A stretch of 64,000 nt of DNA from Mangrovimonas sp. ST2L15 (lineage in GTDB: Bacteria; Bacteroidota; Bacteroidia; Flavobacteriales; Flavobacteriaceae): positions 186,001 through 250,000 of the forward strand of contig NZ_LBIQ01000028.1 in the NCBI RefSeq assembly GCF_001280515.1. Direction: 5' to 3'. The position numbers and the translations under genes were made by a program. Shown piece by piece: positions 43,789 through 54,339 of the stretch; position 1 is the first letter of the stretch, and each line of letters begins with the position of its first letter. The notes below the pieces were generated by a model that searched no databases, had not been told where the DNA came from, and saw only the letters and a program-made list of their open reading frames with translations.

Positions 43789-45342
43789 TTAGGATGTTCC
43801 AAAATGCTCGTAGTATTTCTCTCTAATAATTTCAGAAACCGGTCGATTTTGAATATTACTTTCCAACCAGGAAATAATATCCAAATACAAAAAGGCACGA
43901 CGTTCATAAGGATGATTTTCATACACCTTCAGTCTTTTGTGTAGCTCAATAAAGGCCTTTTTAATATCTTGGGGATAAATATCCTGCAAACCTCTAATAA
44001 ACTTGATCATCTCTTTTTGCACTTCATACATATCATCAATCTTGATGAGAAATTTATAAGTATCCCGCAATAAAGCCTCGATGTGGTAATCATACCCGCC
44101 CTCATAATGTGCAACCACATTCAAAACCCTAGCAAAACATTGCAAATCTTCTCTCATCGCTATGGATTTGGTGGTAATAATTTTATTCAAGTACCGAATA
44201 CATTCCTTGTAATTTTCAGCACCAAAATGCATACTAGCAAATTTGTAGTTGAAAATCATTCGGTGATGTTCATCAATCCGGTCCGTGTATTTGACCAATT
44301 CGGCTTCAATTTTGGGGATTAGATGTAAGCCATCTTTAAAACTCCCATCAAAAAAATAATAGTTTACGCGATGTATATTGAGATATAAAAAAGTTAAAGC
44401 ATCTACATTTTCATCGATGGTAAAACTTTTATTGGTAACTAACGCTTCAAATTTATCCAGATGATATTTGAATTTTTCTTTGTTGTTGATATAAAATAGG
44501 GACTCCAACAAATAGTTTTGCCCCTTAGCAAAAAACACTGGATTCAAATTGACCATACTCGGATTTTGGTCATATAACTTCACCCATTTTAAGGCATATT
44601 TAAAGCAGTTTAAGAAATCCTGCAAAAGGAAACTGTACCAAAAATACGACCTGTAAAGCCATAATTTTTCCCTAAACCCTAAGTCTTCCAAATCATATTT
44701 AGGCAAGCGCGCATTAAAATAGTCATGAATTTCTTGGGCGTCCTTTTCATTTTTGGCGTATCCAAATTTGAGGAACAAACCATAGAGCTGAAGTGACAAA
44801 TTGGATAACTTACTCGTAATCACATTCGCTTGACTTAACTTTTTAGCCTGAATAGTTAGCTCATCCGCCCGCCCGCTTATACTCCTTGTAATATATTGAG
44901 CCTCAATAACCTTTTCCAGCTCCACCACCTCAAATGCCAAATTCTTTTCCTCATTTTGAATCGCTATTTCTTTTGATTTATCCAAAATCTTTAAAGCTTG
45001 CTTATATAGCCCTTTATGATAAAGAATCGAGGCAAAATCCAGTTGTTCTCGCAATTGGGAACGTACATTTTGATGAGAAGGATTCAACCTAAGACTGATC
45101 AAAATCTGCTTATAGAGGTGCGATTTCACATTGGCCAATTGCTGCTTCTTGATATCGCCATTTTTCAAAATAGCATCTTCATCATACACGGATAGCTTAT
45201 CCAAAATATTGAACAAATTCAAAAATTTGGAATCTTCATTTACTCCAAGCCGACCAACATACAATTTGAACTGTCTTTTTTCTGATTTTGTCATCGACTT
45301 AACCAGTGAAAACAAATTATCTTTTTGATCTTTAACCATCAA
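43789..45342 (-). CDS. Conserved hypothetical protein with TPR-like helical repeats
   Basis: The protein is 517 aa, cytoplasmic, nearly all alpha-helical. It starts with 'FSLVKSMTKSEKRQFKLYVGRLG', which I associate with a conserved Bacteroidota protein without function. Helical pairs in the middle (YHKGLYKQALKILDKSKEIA, ...NYKECIRYLNKIITTKS) look like TPR. Divergent from leuA across 143 bp that shows no clear promoter match apart from a weak TAAATTCG. No enzymatic motif. Start at Met1 or Met2. Confidence 0.75.
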   Translation of the reverse strand: MMVKDQKDNLFSLVKSMTKSEKRQFKLYVGRLGVNEDSKFLNLFNILDKLSVYDEDAILKNGDIKKQQLANVKSHLYKQILISLRLNPSHQNVRSQLREQLDFASILYHKGLYKQALKILDKSKEIAIQNEEKNLAFEVVELEKVIEAQYITRSISGRADELTIQAKKLSQANVITSKLSNLSLQLYGLFLKFGYAKNEKDAQEIHDYFNARLPKYDLEDLGFREKLWLYRSYFWYSFLLQDFLNCFKYALKWVKLYDQNPSMVNLNPVFFAKGQNYLLESLFYINNKEKFKYHLDKFEALVTNKSFTIDENVDALTFLYLNIHRVNYYFFDGSFKDGLHLIPKIEAELVKYTDRIDEHHRMIFNYKFASMHFGAENYKECIRYLNKIITTKSIAMREDLQCFARVLNVVAHYEGGYDYHIEALLRDTYKFLIKIDDMYEVQKEMIKFIRGLQDIYPQDIKKAFIELHKRLKVYENHPYERRAFLYLDIISWLESNIQNRPVSEIIREKYYEHFGTS

Positions 45343-45485
45343 ATAATTAAGATTTTAAATTATTGATTTTAAGCTGTTTATTATATTTTTTTTCATTTGA
45401 ACATCGTAACAACTCCTGCCCTTTCATAACCATTTCTTAATCCAAATTATAAATTCGTATAACAATACAAAAATTTATTTTTTAA

Positions 45486-46661
45486 ATGTCTAAAGAGAAA
45501 GTACAAATTTTTGACACCACATTAAGAGATGGAGAACAAGTTCCGGGATGCAAATTAAACAAAGAACAAAAACTTATTATTGCTGAACGTTTGGACTTTT
45601 TGGGTGTAGATGTGATTGAGGCAGGGTTTCCTGTTTCAAGTCCGGGAGATTTTGATGCGGTACAAGCCATTGGAAAAATTGTAAAAAATGCCACCGTTTG
45701 TGGACTCACACGAGCAGTTGAAAACGATATTAAGGTAGCAGCTGAAGCTTTGAAATCTGCTGCCAAACCAAGAATCCATACAGGTATTGGCACTTCTGAT
45801 TCGCATATTAAATTCAAGTTCAACTCCACTCGAGAAGCTGTTATTGAACGCGCATTCAAAGCAGTGGCCTATGCCAAATCCTTTGTTGAAGACGTCGAAT
45901 TTTATGCTGAAGATGCCGGTAGAACAGATAATGAGTTTTTAGCTCGGGTATGTGAAAAAGCTATTGAAGCTGGAGCTACCGTTTTAAATATCCCAGATAC
46001 TACGGGATATTGCTTACCAAGTGAATACGGAGCCAAAATCAAATATTTAAGAGAAAATGTCAAGGGCATAGAAAAAGCCATTTTATCTTGTCATTGCCAT
46101 AACGATCTTGGGTTGGCCACAGCCAATTCCATTGAAGGAGTTATTAATGGGGCACGTCAAATTGAATGTACCATTAATGGTGTGGGTGAAAGAGCTGGAA
46201 ATACAGCTTTGGAAGAGGTAGTCATGATATTGAAACAACATCCTTACCTTAATTTAGATACTGGAATACGCACTAAAGAATTATATGGCATAAGCCAATT
46301 AGTTCAAGAACAAATGGGTGTTTACACGCAACCCAATAAAGCTATAGTAGGCAGCAATGCCTTTGCCCATAGCTCGGGAATCCATCAAGATGGCGTCATT
46401 AAAAATCGTGAAACTTATGAGATTATTGACCCTAGGGATGTAGGTGTAACAGAATCAGCCATAGTCCTGACTGCCAGAAGCGGAAGAGCTGCTTTGGCTT
46501 ACCGTGCCAAGAACATAGGTTATGAACTGACCAAGCTTCAATTGGATGAAATTTATGCTTCCTTCTTAAACTATGCCGATAAGAAAAAAGAAGTTTGTGA
46601 TGATGACATCCATCAAATAATTGAGAGCAGTGCCATTTATAGACAAATAATTTCAGCCTAG
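45486..46661 (+). CDS. leuA: 2-isopropylmalate synthase (short form without regulatory domain)
   Basis: The protein is 391 aa. The TIM barrel carries [12 protein letters not shown] at 9-20, metal-binding His residues in [11 protein letters not shown], and [10 protein letters not shown] helical subdomain with HSSGIHQDG follows. It ends soon after ([11 protein letters not shown]), so the C-terminal LeuA dimer domain of about 110-130 residues that binds leucine is missing. Homocitrate synthase-like relatives also lack it, but the operon with leuC, leuD and leuB fixes the role. The first gene of the leucine operon. Confidence 0.93.
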   Translation: MSKEKVQIFDTTLRDGEQVPGCKLNKEQKLIIAERLDFLGVDVIEAGFPVSSPGDFDAVQAIGKIVKNATVCGLTRAVENDIKVAAEALKSAAKPRIHTGIGTSDSHIKFKFNSTREAVIERAFKAVAYAKSFVEDVEFYAEDAGRTDNEFLARVCEKAIEAGATVLNIPDTTGYCLPSEYGAKIKYLRENVKGIEKAILSCHCHNDLGLATANSIEGVINGARQIECTINGVGERAGNTALEEVVMILKQHPYLNLDTGIRTKELYGISQLVQEQMGVYTQPNKAIVGSNAFAHSSGIHQDGVIKNRETYEIIDPRDVGVTESAIVLTARSGRAALAYRAKNIGYELTKLQLDEIYASFLNYADKKKEVCDDDIHQIIESSAIYRQIISA

Positions 46662-46662
46662 T

Positions 46663-48069
46663 ATGGGAAAGACCTTATTCGATAAAGTATGGGATGCTCA
46701 CGTTGTCGACTCCATTGATAACGGACCTCAGGTATTATATATAGACAAACATTTAATTCACGAAGTTACCAGTCCGCAAGCCTTTAAGGAACTTGAGGAA
46801 CGAAACATTCCCATTTTTAGACCAGATCAAATTGTTGCAACTGCAGACCATAATACCCCAACAGTAAATCAACATTTACCTGTTAGGGATGAACTTTCCA
46901 GAAACCAGTTAAAACAATTGGCTGAAAATTGTGAGAAAAGCGGTATCACTTTATACGGTCTTGGCCATCCCTATAATGGAATTGTTCATGTGATGGCACC
47001 TGAACTTGGAATTACCCAACCTGGAATGACCATGGTTTGTGGAGATAGTCACACTTCTACACATGGTGCCTTTGGAAGTATTGCCTTTGGAATTGGAACA
47101 AGCCAGGTAGCTCAAGTTTTTGCGAGCCAATGTTTGCTTTTGACTAAACCGAAAAGTTTGAGAGTGAGCGTTAATGGGAAACTAAAAAATGGCGTTCTTC
47201 CTAAGGATGTCATTCTGTATATCATTTCCAAAATAGGAACCAATGCAGGAACTGGATACTTCTGTGAATATGCAGGAGATGTGTTTGAAGACATGAGTAT
47301 GGAAGGAAGAATGACCGTCTGCAATATGAGTATCGAAATGGGTGCTCGAGGGGGTATGATTGCACCAGACCAGACCACTTTTGATTATGTAAAAGGAAGG
47401 GAATTTGCTCCAAAAGGTGAGGAATTTGATAAAAAAGTATCCTATTGGAAAACCCTACCATCAGATGAAGATGCCGTTTTTGACAAAGAATACACCTTTG
47501 ATGCAGCTGATATAGAACCTATGGTTACCTATGGAACCAATCCTGGAATGGGAATTAAAATCAATGCCCGTATCCCAGAATTAAACGATGCCTCTTTTGA
47601 AAAATCCTTGCAATACATGGATTTCAAAAAAGGTGAATATATGCTGAACAAACCTATCAATTATGTATTTATAGGCAGTTGTACCAATTCCAGAATTGAA
47701 GATTTTAGAGTTGCAGCCCAGTTTATAAAGGGAAAACAAAAAGCTGATAATGTAACAGCCTGGTTGGTACCAGGAAGTAAGCAAGTAGAATCACAAATTG
47801 AAGCTGAAGGACTGAAAGACATTTTTGAAGCCGCTGGATTTGAATTGCGACAACCTGGATGTTCTGCCTGTCTGGCCATGAATGACGATAAAATACCGCA
47901 GGGAGAATACTGTGTATCAACTTCTAATAGAAATTTTGAAGGAAGACAGGGACAAGGTGCGAGAACCATTTTAGCAAGTCCCTTAGTAGCGGCGGCGACC
48001 GCCGTATTAGGTAAAATTGTAGATGTTACCAAATTATTGGAACACAGTTATGAAGAAGAATTGATTTAA
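46663..48069 (+). CDS. leuC: 3-isopropylmalate dehydratase large subunit
   Basis: The protein is 468 aa, aconitase fold. Cluster ligands are C in [11 protein letters not shown] and the pair in [10 protein letters not shown]. Substrate-binding segments [14 protein letters not shown] and TADHNTPT are present. It isomerises 2- to 3-isopropylmalate with LeuD. It starts 1 bp after the leuA stop. Confidence 0.97.
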   Translation: MGKTLFDKVWDAHVVDSIDNGPQVLYIDKHLIHEVTSPQAFKELEERNIPIFRPDQIVATADHNTPTVNQHLPVRDELSRNQLKQLAENCEKSGITLYGLGHPYNGIVHVMAPELGITQPGMTMVCGDSHTSTHGAFGSIAFGIGTSQVAQVFASQCLLLTKPKSLRVSVNGKLKNGVLPKDVILYIISKIGTNAGTGYFCEYAGDVFEDMSMEGRMTVCNMSIEMGARGGMIAPDQTTFDYVKGREFAPKGEEFDKKVSYWKTLPSDEDAVFDKEYTFDAADIEPMVTYGTNPGMGIKINARIPELNDASFEKSLQYMDFKKGEYMLNKPINYVFIGSCTNSRIEDFRVAAQFIKGKQKADNVTAWLVPGSKQVESQIEAEGLKDIFEAAGFELRQPGCSACLAMNDDKIPQGEYCVSTSNRNFEGRQGQGARTILASPLVAAATAVLGKIVDVTKLLEHSYEEELI

Positions 48070-48654
48070 ATGGAAAAATTCACCACATTACATAGTACAG
48101 CCATCCCATTGGATATCGAAAATATTGATACCGATCAAATCATCCCTGCCCGCTTTCTAAAAGCCACGGATAAACAAGGGTTTGGTGATAATGCCTTCCG
48201 GGATTGGCGTTTTGATAAAGAGGGAAACCCTAACAAAGATTTTGTACTCAACGACCCTAAGTTTTCTGGAAGCATTTTGGTTGCAGGAGACAATTTTGGT
48301 TGTGGATCTAGTCGAGAACACGCTGCTTGGGCCTTAGTTGGATACGGCTTTAAAGTGATTGTTTCCAGTTTTTTTGCCGACATTTTTAAAGGAAATGCAT
48401 TAAACAATGGTTTGCTGCCCGTACAGGTGTCACCAACATTTTTAAAGCAGCTTTTAAATTTAATCCAAGCAAAACCAGACACTCAGATCACAGTAGATTT
48501 AGAAAACCAGACCATATTTGTGGCCGATACAGACTTAAAGGAATCCTTTGATATTGATCCCTACAAAAAGACCTGTATGATCAATGGTTATGATGACATT
48601 GATTATTTACTGAGCAAAAAGAAAGAAATAGAACAATTTGAGGCCGCCCTTTAG
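48070..48654 (+). CDS. leuD: 3-isopropylmalate dehydratase small subunit
   Basis: The protein is 194 aa. Swivelling domain with [13 protein letters not shown] and [13 protein letters not shown]. It begins directly after the leuC stop (TAA-ATG). Usual length. Confidence 0.97.
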   Translation: MEKFTTLHSTAIPLDIENIDTDQIIPARFLKATDKQGFGDNAFRDWRFDKEGNPNKDFVLNDPKFSGSILVAGDNFGCGSSREHAAWALVGYGFKVIVSSFFADIFKGNALNNGLLPVQVSPTFLKQLLNLIQAKPDTQITVDLENQTIFVADTDLKESFDIDPYKKTCMINGYDDIDYLLSKKKEIEQFEAAL

Positions 48655-48788
48655 GTGGCTTTTTGCGTAAGCGGTTGCAGTGGCATCCTTTTGTTGATGT
48701 CGAGCAAAGCGAGAACATGAAACAAAAGATATAACGAAAAACGCGACCCGAAGGGAAACGTCCAAAACAACAACGAACAAAAACACTC
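48655..48788 (+). repeat. REP-like hairpin element between leuD and leuB
   Basis: This 134-bp gap contains GCGTAAGCGGTTGCAGTGGC, then a hairpin CTTTTGTT (48688-48695)/AACAAAAG (48721-48728) with inner ATGT/ACAT, then GATATAACG and a second small hairpin CCC-GAA-GGG. From memory this layout (GCGnnAGCG...GGCATCCTTTT-hairpin-AAAAGATATAACG) is an abundant intergenic repeat in Flavobacteriia. It may act as an RNA stabiliser or weak terminator between leuD and leuB. Only one copy was found here. Confidence 0.6.
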
Positions 48789-49907
48789 ATGAAACTGAAT
48801 ATTGCTGTTTTATCAGGAGATGGCATTGGTCCCGAAGTGACCGATCAAGCCATCAAAGTATTGAAAGCTATAGCTGTAGAATATGATCACACCTTCCTTT
48901 TCTCATCGGCTCCAGTTGGAGCTATTGCGATTGATGAAACTGGAAATCCACTACCGGACAGCACCCTTGATTTATGCAAAACAAGTGATGCCGTTTTATT
49001 TGGATCTATTGGAGACCCTAAATATGATAACGATCCCAATGCTAAAGTTCGCCCAGAACAAGGGTTATTGAAACTAAGAAAAGAATTGGGCTTATACGCC
49101 AATATACGTCCAGTAAAAGCATATGATATGCTTTTGGATAAGTCTCCTTTGAAAAAAGAGAACATTCAAGGAACCGACATCAGCATCTATAGGGAACTGA
49201 CAGGAGGTATTTACTTTGGGGAGAAAAAGCAAAATGAGGAAGGCACTTGGGCTTCTGACTTATGTGAATATTCCAAAGAAGAAATTGAGCGAATTTCCCA
49301 TCTGGCATTCAAAGCGGCTCAAGCTCGCAGGAGCAAGTTAACACTTGTTGACAAAGCGAATGTATTGGAAACATCGCGCTTATGGAGAAAAGTTGTAAAA
49401 CAAGTTGCCGAGTCCTATCCAGATGTGGAATTGGATTTCTTATTTGTAGACAACGCAGCAATGCAAATGATCTTAAATCCGAAACAATTTGATGTCATTT
49501 TAACAGAGAATATGTTTGGTGATATTATTAGTGATGAGGCCAGCGTAATAGGTGGAAGTATTGGTTTATTGGCATCAGCTTCTGTAGGTGACAAACATGC
49601 CTTATTTGAACCCATTCACGGCTCATATCCACAGGCGACAGGAAAAGGAATTGCCAACCCCGTAGCCTCCATTTTATCAGCAGCTATGTTGTTAGATCAT
49701 TTCGAACTTTATCAAGAGGCCGAATTAATCAGAAAGGCCGTTGAAAAGTCCTTACAATTAAACATCACGACTCCAGATTTAAATCCGGATTCTGAAAATA
49801 TTACCACAAGTAAAGTTGGAGATTTCATTGAGGATTATATTAATAACCCTCAAGATTCCAACATCAATTTTCAAAACTTACATTTGGGTCAGTCTACCAT
49901 TATTTAA
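48789..49907 (+). CDS. leuB: 3-isopropylmalate dehydrogenase
   Basis: The protein is 372 aa. Segments LSGDGIGPEV, RPEQGLLKLRKELGLYANIRP, YRELTGGIYFGEK, LVDKANVLETSRLWR, TENMFGDIISDEAS and FEPIHGSYPQATGKGIANP fit the NAD-dependent beta-decarboxylating family. A C-terminal tail of about 15 residues (DSNINFQNLHLGQSTII) is longer than in many LeuB. Ends the leucine operon before a terminator. Confidence 0.96.
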   Translation: MKLNIAVLSGDGIGPEVTDQAIKVLKAIAVEYDHTFLFSSAPVGAIAIDETGNPLPDSTLDLCKTSDAVLFGSIGDPKYDNDPNAKVRPEQGLLKLRKELGLYANIRPVKAYDMLLDKSPLKKENIQGTDISIYRELTGGIYFGEKKQNEEGTWASDLCEYSKEEIERISHLAFKAAQARRSKLTLVDKANVLETSRLWRKVVKQVAESYPDVELDFLFVDNAAMQMILNPKQFDVILTENMFGDIISDEASVIGGSIGLLASASVGDKHALFEPIHGSYPQATGKGIANPVASILSAAMLLDHFELYQEAELIRKAVEKSLQLNITTPDLNPDSENITTSKVGDFIEDYINNPQDSNINFQNLHLGQSTII

Positions 49908-49937
49908 GTCCTCCCTAAATGAATGATTAATAGTTTA

Positions 49938-49962
49938 AAAGCACCTCTCTGGGGTGCTTTTT
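49938..49962. terminator. Terminator after leuB (probably bidirectional)
   Basis: GCACC (49941-49945), a 7-base loop, GGTGC (49953-49957) with A-run before and five T after. It lies between the convergent leuB and the monooxygenase gene. Confidence 0.85.
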
Positions 49963-49970
49963 AGCTTCTA

Positions 49971-50987
49971 TTAAATTCCATTGATTTCATTCATGATTTC
50001 TGAAAACAACTGATAAGAACGCCTCCTGTCTTGAGGATCAAAGGTATTGGTCACTACCATCAATTCATCCACCTTGTTTTCCGCTAAGAATTTTTCAGTC
50101 TCTTCCTTCACCTTCTTTTTATCACCTACCATTGAAAAACGCAACATCTGTTGAACTGATGGGTTCATCAAAATACTTTTTAATTCCGAAGTCATTTGGG
50201 TGGGAGGTGTTAAATACTCCCGTTTCCCCATAAATAGGTTCATTACCATTCTAATAGGTGATGTAAACATCATCTCAGCCTTTTCCAATGTATCTGCAGC
50301 AATGACATTCACGCCAGCAATCACATAAGGCTGGGATAAAAATTGAGAAGGTGTAAAATCATGTCTGTAAATTTGGAGTGCCTCATGAAAGTGAGCCGTT
50401 GCGAAATGACTAGCAAAAGCATAGGGCAGCCCCAATCTAGCAGCTAGTTTGGCACTATCCGTGCTGGATCCCAAAATATAAATAGGAACCTGAACGCCTT
50501 CTGCAACTGTCGCACGGACCTTATTTTGCACATTATCAAGTGAAAAATACTGCTGGATATCAGCCACCTCATCAGGAAACCTCATAGTAGCCTGCATTCT
50601 ATCTGACCTAATCGCATTGGCCGTATCGGCATCGGTACCTGGGGCACGTCCCAATCCCAAATCTATTCTATCGGGATATAACGTTCCAAGGGTCCCAAAC
50701 TGTTCAGCTACAATGAGTGGGGAATGGTTAGGCAACATAATTCCTCCCGAACCAACCCGAATACTTTTGGTATTTTCAGCAATATAACCTATCAAAATAG
50801 AAGTCGCAGAACTAGCTATATTGATGGAATTATGATGTTCTGCCAACCAAAATCGATGATATCCCAAAGATTCAACCAACTGGGCTAATCCCAAAGTATT
50901 ATCGTATGTTTCTTTGACTTGGCTGCCTTCATTTACAAAGGCTAATTCTAGCATGGAGTATTTTACTTCACTCAATTCTCTAATCAT
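49971..50987 (-). CDS. Luciferase-like (LLM class) flavin-dependent monooxygenase
   Basis: The protein is 338 aa. Bacterial-luciferase-like TIM barrel: LAEHHNSINIASSATSILIGYIA, 'RVGSGGIMLPNHSPLIVAEQFGTL', 'PDRIDLGLGRAPGTD' and 'YILGSSTDSAKLAARLGLPYAFA'. It fits the LuxA-like/MsnO8-type subfamily, which uses reduced FMN and oxygen. The substrate is unknown. Divergent from the polyphosphate glucokinase gene. Confidence 0.9.
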   Translation of the reverse strand: MIRELSEVKYSMLELAFVNEGSQVKETYDNTLGLAQLVESLGYHRFWLAEHHNSINIASSATSILIGYIAENTKSIRVGSGGIMLPNHSPLIVAEQFGTLGTLYPDRIDLGLGRAPGTDADTANAIRSDRMQATMRFPDEVADIQQYFSLDNVQNKVRATVAEGVQVPIYILGSSTDSAKLAARLGLPYAFASHFATAHFHEALQIYRHDFTPSQFLSQPYVIAGVNVIAADTLEKAEMMFTSPIRMVMNLFMGKREYLTPPTQMTSELKSILMNPSVQQMLRFSMVGDKKKVKEETEKFLAENKVDELMVVTNTFDPQDRRRSYQLFSEIMNEINGI

Positions 50988-51102
50988 TTTTATATGACGT
51001 GAAATTATTAAAATGAATACGGAATGGTCTTAATATTATGTTAGAAATTAAAGGATCACACCATAGTCTACATCGTTTAATTTGAAAATGCATGAATCAG
51101 TT

Positions 51103-51135
51103 TTTGAATGGTTCCGATGATAATGTTTAAATTTA
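51103..51135 (+). promoter_or_regulatory. Putative promoter of the polyphosphate glucokinase gene
   Basis: TTTG (51103-51106), 21 bp, TAAATTTA (51128-51135), close to the TTTG/TAnnTTTG pattern, 22 bp before the ATG. Confidence 0.4.
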
Positions 51136-51157
51136 CAATATCATCAAAAACACTTGT

Positions 51158-51910
51158 ATGCAAATTTTAGGAATCGACATTGGAGGAAGTGGTATGAAAG
51201 GTGCCATAGTAAATACCATAACAGGGGAACTAATCACAGAACGATTTCGTATTCCTACACCCAAATCGAGAACTCCTGAAGCCATGGCTGAAGTATTTAA
51301 GGATATTGTGGCTCATTTTGATTATTCGGGCCCCATTGGTTGTGGTTTCCCTAGCATAATCAAGCATGGAATTTGTAAAGCCTCAGGAAATTTACATGAT
51401 GAATGGGACCATGTCAATGTCGAAGAATTATTCTCAAAAGCCTGTAAGCAATCAGTAACCGTTATCAATGACGCCGATGCTGCTGGATATGCCGTCATGA
51501 ACTATGGTATAGGGCAAGGAAAATCTGGATTGGTTGTCACTATTACCATTGGAACTGGTTTGGGCAGTGGTGCCTTCTATGATGGAAAATTAATACCCAA
51601 CTTTGAATTGGGCCAAATCCCATATAAGAAATACAAAAAAATAGAACAATGGGCCGCCAACTCAGTCAAAGAAAAAAAGAACCTCAGCTTTAAAAAATGG
51701 GGTAAGCGCTTTAATACCTTTTTAGAATTAGTAGACACTATTATTTGTCCTGATTTTATCATTTTAGGTGGTGGCACCTCTGATGATTTTGACAAATTCA
51801 AAAAGTATATTAAAATAGAAACACCCGTAGCCCCAGCGCACCTTGGGAATCATGCCGGAATCATTGGTGCTGCCTGTGCAGCCACTCACAAAATTCCAAA
51901 ATCATATTAG
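51158..51910 (+). CDS. ppgK: Polyphosphate glucokinase (ROK family)
   Basis: The protein is 250 aa. Phosphate 1 motif GIDIGGSGMKGA, catalytic NDADAAGYAVMNYGIG, phosphate 2 VVTITIGTGLGSGAFYDGKL and adenosine-like ILGGGTS fit the polyphosphate glucokinase branch of ROK proteins. The CxCGxxGC zinc motif of ROK repressors is absent, as in PpgK. It phosphorylates glucose from polyphosphate or ATP. Convergent with argH with a gap of 4 bp and no terminator. Confidence 0.9.
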   Translation: MQILGIDIGGSGMKGAIVNTITGELITERFRIPTPKSRTPEAMAEVFKDIVAHFDYSGPIGCGFPSIIKHGICKASGNLHDEWDHVNVEELFSKACKQSVTVINDADAAGYAVMNYGIGQGKSGLVVTITIGTGLGSGAFYDGKLIPNFELGQIPYKKYKKIEQWAANSVKEKKNLSFKKWGKRFNTFLELVDTIICPDFIILGGGTSDDFDKFKKYIKIETPVAPAHLGNHAGIIGAACAATHKIPKSY

Positions 51911-51914
51911 GAAC

Positions 51915-53189
51915 CTAATCAGGAAATTTCGCCCTAATTTTATCTAAACTGAGATTCCCCATGCTCCCAACATGCACATGCTGTTTTGACATATCGGGCA
52001 CATAGGTACCATCTTGTACTTCAGCCCCAATTTTTTTATAAGCATCCCTAAAACTCATCCCCGACTCGACCAGTGTATTGATATTATCCACTGTAAAGAG
52101 ATACTGATATTTGGGATCATTTAAATCAATTTCCTTCACTTGAATCTGCTTAATGGCATAATTAAAAATATCTAACAAGTCCTTTGTATCTTCTATCGCT
52201 CCGATCATATTTTCCTTCAGTAATTGGTAATCCCGATGATACCCACTCGGCAAATTATTAGTGATCAAGGTCATTTCCATAGGTAAACTTTGAAGTTTAT
52301 TACTCTTGCCACGAATTAGCTCAAAAACATCTGGATTCTTTTTATGGGGCATGATACTACTTCCTGTGGTTAATTCATCTGGAAAGGAAATGAAACCAAA
52401 GTTTTGGCTCATATACAAACAAATGTCCATCGAGAATCTGGCTAGCGTATTTGTCAAACTTGATATAGCCATAGACAAAGTTCGTTCAGCTTTTCCACGG
52501 CTCATTTGTGCTGCCACAACATTATATTTCATGGATGTAAATCCTAAAGCTTTCCTAGTAAACTCTCTGTCTATAGGAAACGAACTTCCATAACCGGCAG
52601 CAGAACCCAATGCATTCTGATCGACTGTTTTTAAGGCTGCTTGCAATAAATAAACGTCATCTACCAACATCTCGGCATAAGCGGAAAACCACAACCCAAA
52701 AGACGATGGCATAGCAACTTGCAGATGGGTGTACCCAGGAAGTAACCTATCTTTATAAGCGTCTGCCAAGTCCAAGAGTGTTTCAAAAAGAACTTTTGAC
52801 TTACCGAGAATCTCTTTTAAATTTTCTTTGTAATACAACTGAAGGGCTACCAAAACTTGATCATTTCTAGATCTAGCCGTATGGATTTTTTTACCAACAT
52901 CTCCATAAGTCTTGGTCAATTCAAATTCAATCTTGGAATGCACATCTTCAAATTGGTCTTCAATAGCAAACGTTCCATTTTCCAGTTGCTCTGATAACAT
53001 TTTAAGACCTTCTTCAAGTTGTTCCAACTCTCCTTCGGAAAGAATTTCCACTTCCTTCAACATCTGTGCATGGGCCAAAGAGGCCCGAATGTCATATCTG
53101 GCGATAAACATATCGATCTCACGATCATTACCAACTGTAAACTGCTCTATTTTTTTATCGATAGAAATCCCCTTATCCCAAAGTTTCAT
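51915..53189 (-). CDS. argH: Argininosuccinate lyase
   Basis: The protein is 424 aa. The signature GSSIMPHKKNPD (mobile catalytic loop with Ser) and HTARSRNDQ are present, also 'YTHLQVAMPSSFGLWFSAYAE'. It cleaves argininosuccinate to arginine and fumarate. The last gene of the arginine operon, 88 bp after argE; I see nothing special in that gap. Confidence 0.96.
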   Translation of the reverse strand: MKLWDKGISIDKKIEQFTVGNDREIDMFIARYDIRASLAHAQMLKEVEILSEGELEQLEEGLKMLSEQLENGTFAIEDQFEDVHSKIEFELTKTYGDVGKKIHTARSRNDQVLVALQLYYKENLKEILGKSKVLFETLLDLADAYKDRLLPGYTHLQVAMPSSFGLWFSAYAEMLVDDVYLLQAALKTVDQNALGSAAGYGSSFPIDREFTRKALGFTSMKYNVVAAQMSRGKAERTLSMAISSLTNTLARFSMDICLYMSQNFGFISFPDELTTGSSIMPHKKNPDVFELIRGKSNKLQSLPMEMTLITNNLPSGYHRDYQLLKENMIGAIEDTKDLLDIFNYAIKQIQVKEIDLNDPKYQYLFTVDNINTLVESGMSFRDAYKKIGAEVQDGTYVPDMSKQHVHVGSMGNLSLDKIRAKFPD

Positions 53190-53277
53190 TTTTTTATAGA
53201 TATTAGAATCAAGACCGTTTCGCTTCTAGAACCTAGGCTTAAAAATATTGGTTCTGCTATCTTGATTATTGGTTCAT

Positions 53278-54339
53278 TTAAAATACTTTCTCTAATAATT
53301 CAATATAAATCTTTATCCCTTCCTCTATTTCTTCCAAGTGAATAAACTCATCTGCAGAATGTGACCTTGTACTATCCCCAGGCCCCAGTTTTAATGAGGG
53401 ACAAGATAAGACTGCCTGGTCGGATAAAGTTGGGGAGCCGTAGGTTGTTCTTCCCATCTCAATACCAGCTTGAACCAATGAATGAGACACAGGAATAGAT
53501 GACGAATTCAACCTCAAACTTCTCGGAATCAAGCTATCTACAGGGGCTTTCTTCATTAAAATATCTGCTACTTCTTGATTGGAGTATTGATCATTCACCC
53601 GACAATCTATGACCAAATCCACATTGGCAGGAATCGCATTATGTTGTTTTCCTCCATGAATTTGGGATACGGTCAGCTTGACTTCTCCCAAAGTTTCAGA
53701 TACTTTCTCAAATTTAAAATCTCGGAACCATTCTAATACCTTAATCGTTTTATAAATGGCATTATCATCATTTGGGTGGGCGGCATGACTGGGTGTTCCT
53801 TTTACCACGGCATCAAACACAACCAAGCCCTTTTCGGCTACAGCCAAATTCATCAAAGTGGGTTCTCCTACTATGGCTACATCAATTTTAGGAATAATGG
53901 GAAGCATACTGTTCAATCCTTTATCACCACTACTCTCTTCCTCTGCTGATGCCACAATTACCAAGTTATAAGTTAAATCCCTTTTTTCATAAAAATAGGT
54001 GAACGTTGCAATCAATGACACCAAACAACCTCCAGCATCATTGCTTCCTAAACCAAATAATTTTCCATCTTCAACGAGAGCTTTAAACGGATCCTTAGTA
54101 TAACCATTATTGGGTTTAACCGTATCATGATGGGAATTGAGCAACAAAGTAGGCTTGGAAGCATCAAAATGCTTATTGATGGCCCAAACATTGTGGTCGG
54201 TTCTATTAAAAGGAATTTTATGATTTGTAAACCAATTTTCAATATGGTGCGCTGTTCCATCTTCCTCCGATGAAAAAGATGGCGTTTCTATAAGTTGTTT
54301 TAACAACTCGATGGCTTCCTGTGTAAGCTGTTCTATCAT
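53278..54339 (-). CDS. argE: N-acyl-ornithine/N-acyl-citrulline deacylase (M20 family, ArgE)
   Basis: The protein is 353 aa, zinc peptidase fold. Metal ligands are His in NSHHDTVKP, Asp in GLGSNDAGGC, the Glu pair in ASAEEESSGDKG and the terminal His in TRSHSADEF. In this operon with ArgF' it should remove the acyl group from N-acyl-citrulline, giving citrulline. It overlaps argB by 4 bp. Confidence 0.92.
   Translation of the reverse strand: MIEQLTQEAIELLKQLIETPSFSSEEDGTAHHIENWFTNHKIPFNRTDHNVWAINKHFDASKPTLLLNSHHDTVKPNNGYTKDPFKALVEDGKLFGLGSNDAGGCLVSLIATFTYFYEKRDLTYNLVIVASAEEESSGDKGLNSMLPIIPKIDVAIVGEPTLMNLAVAEKGLVVFDAVVKGTPSHAAHPNDDNAIYKTIKVLEWFRDFKFEKVSETLGEVKLTVSQIHGGKQHNAIPANVDLVIDCRVNDQYSNQEVADILMKKAPVDSLIPRSLRLNSSSIPVSHSLVQAGIEMGRTTYGSPTLSDQAVLSCPSLKLGPGDSTRSHSADEFIHLEEIEEGIKIYIELLEKVF

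Noticed and set aside
45343-45485. Possible leader or attenuator before leuA
   Set aside because: Searched for a Leu-rich leader frame and terminator hairpin; none found.
47112-48032. Several minus-strand frames of 65-123 codons opposite leuC
   Set aside because: Shadows of a well-conserved leuC; no family features.
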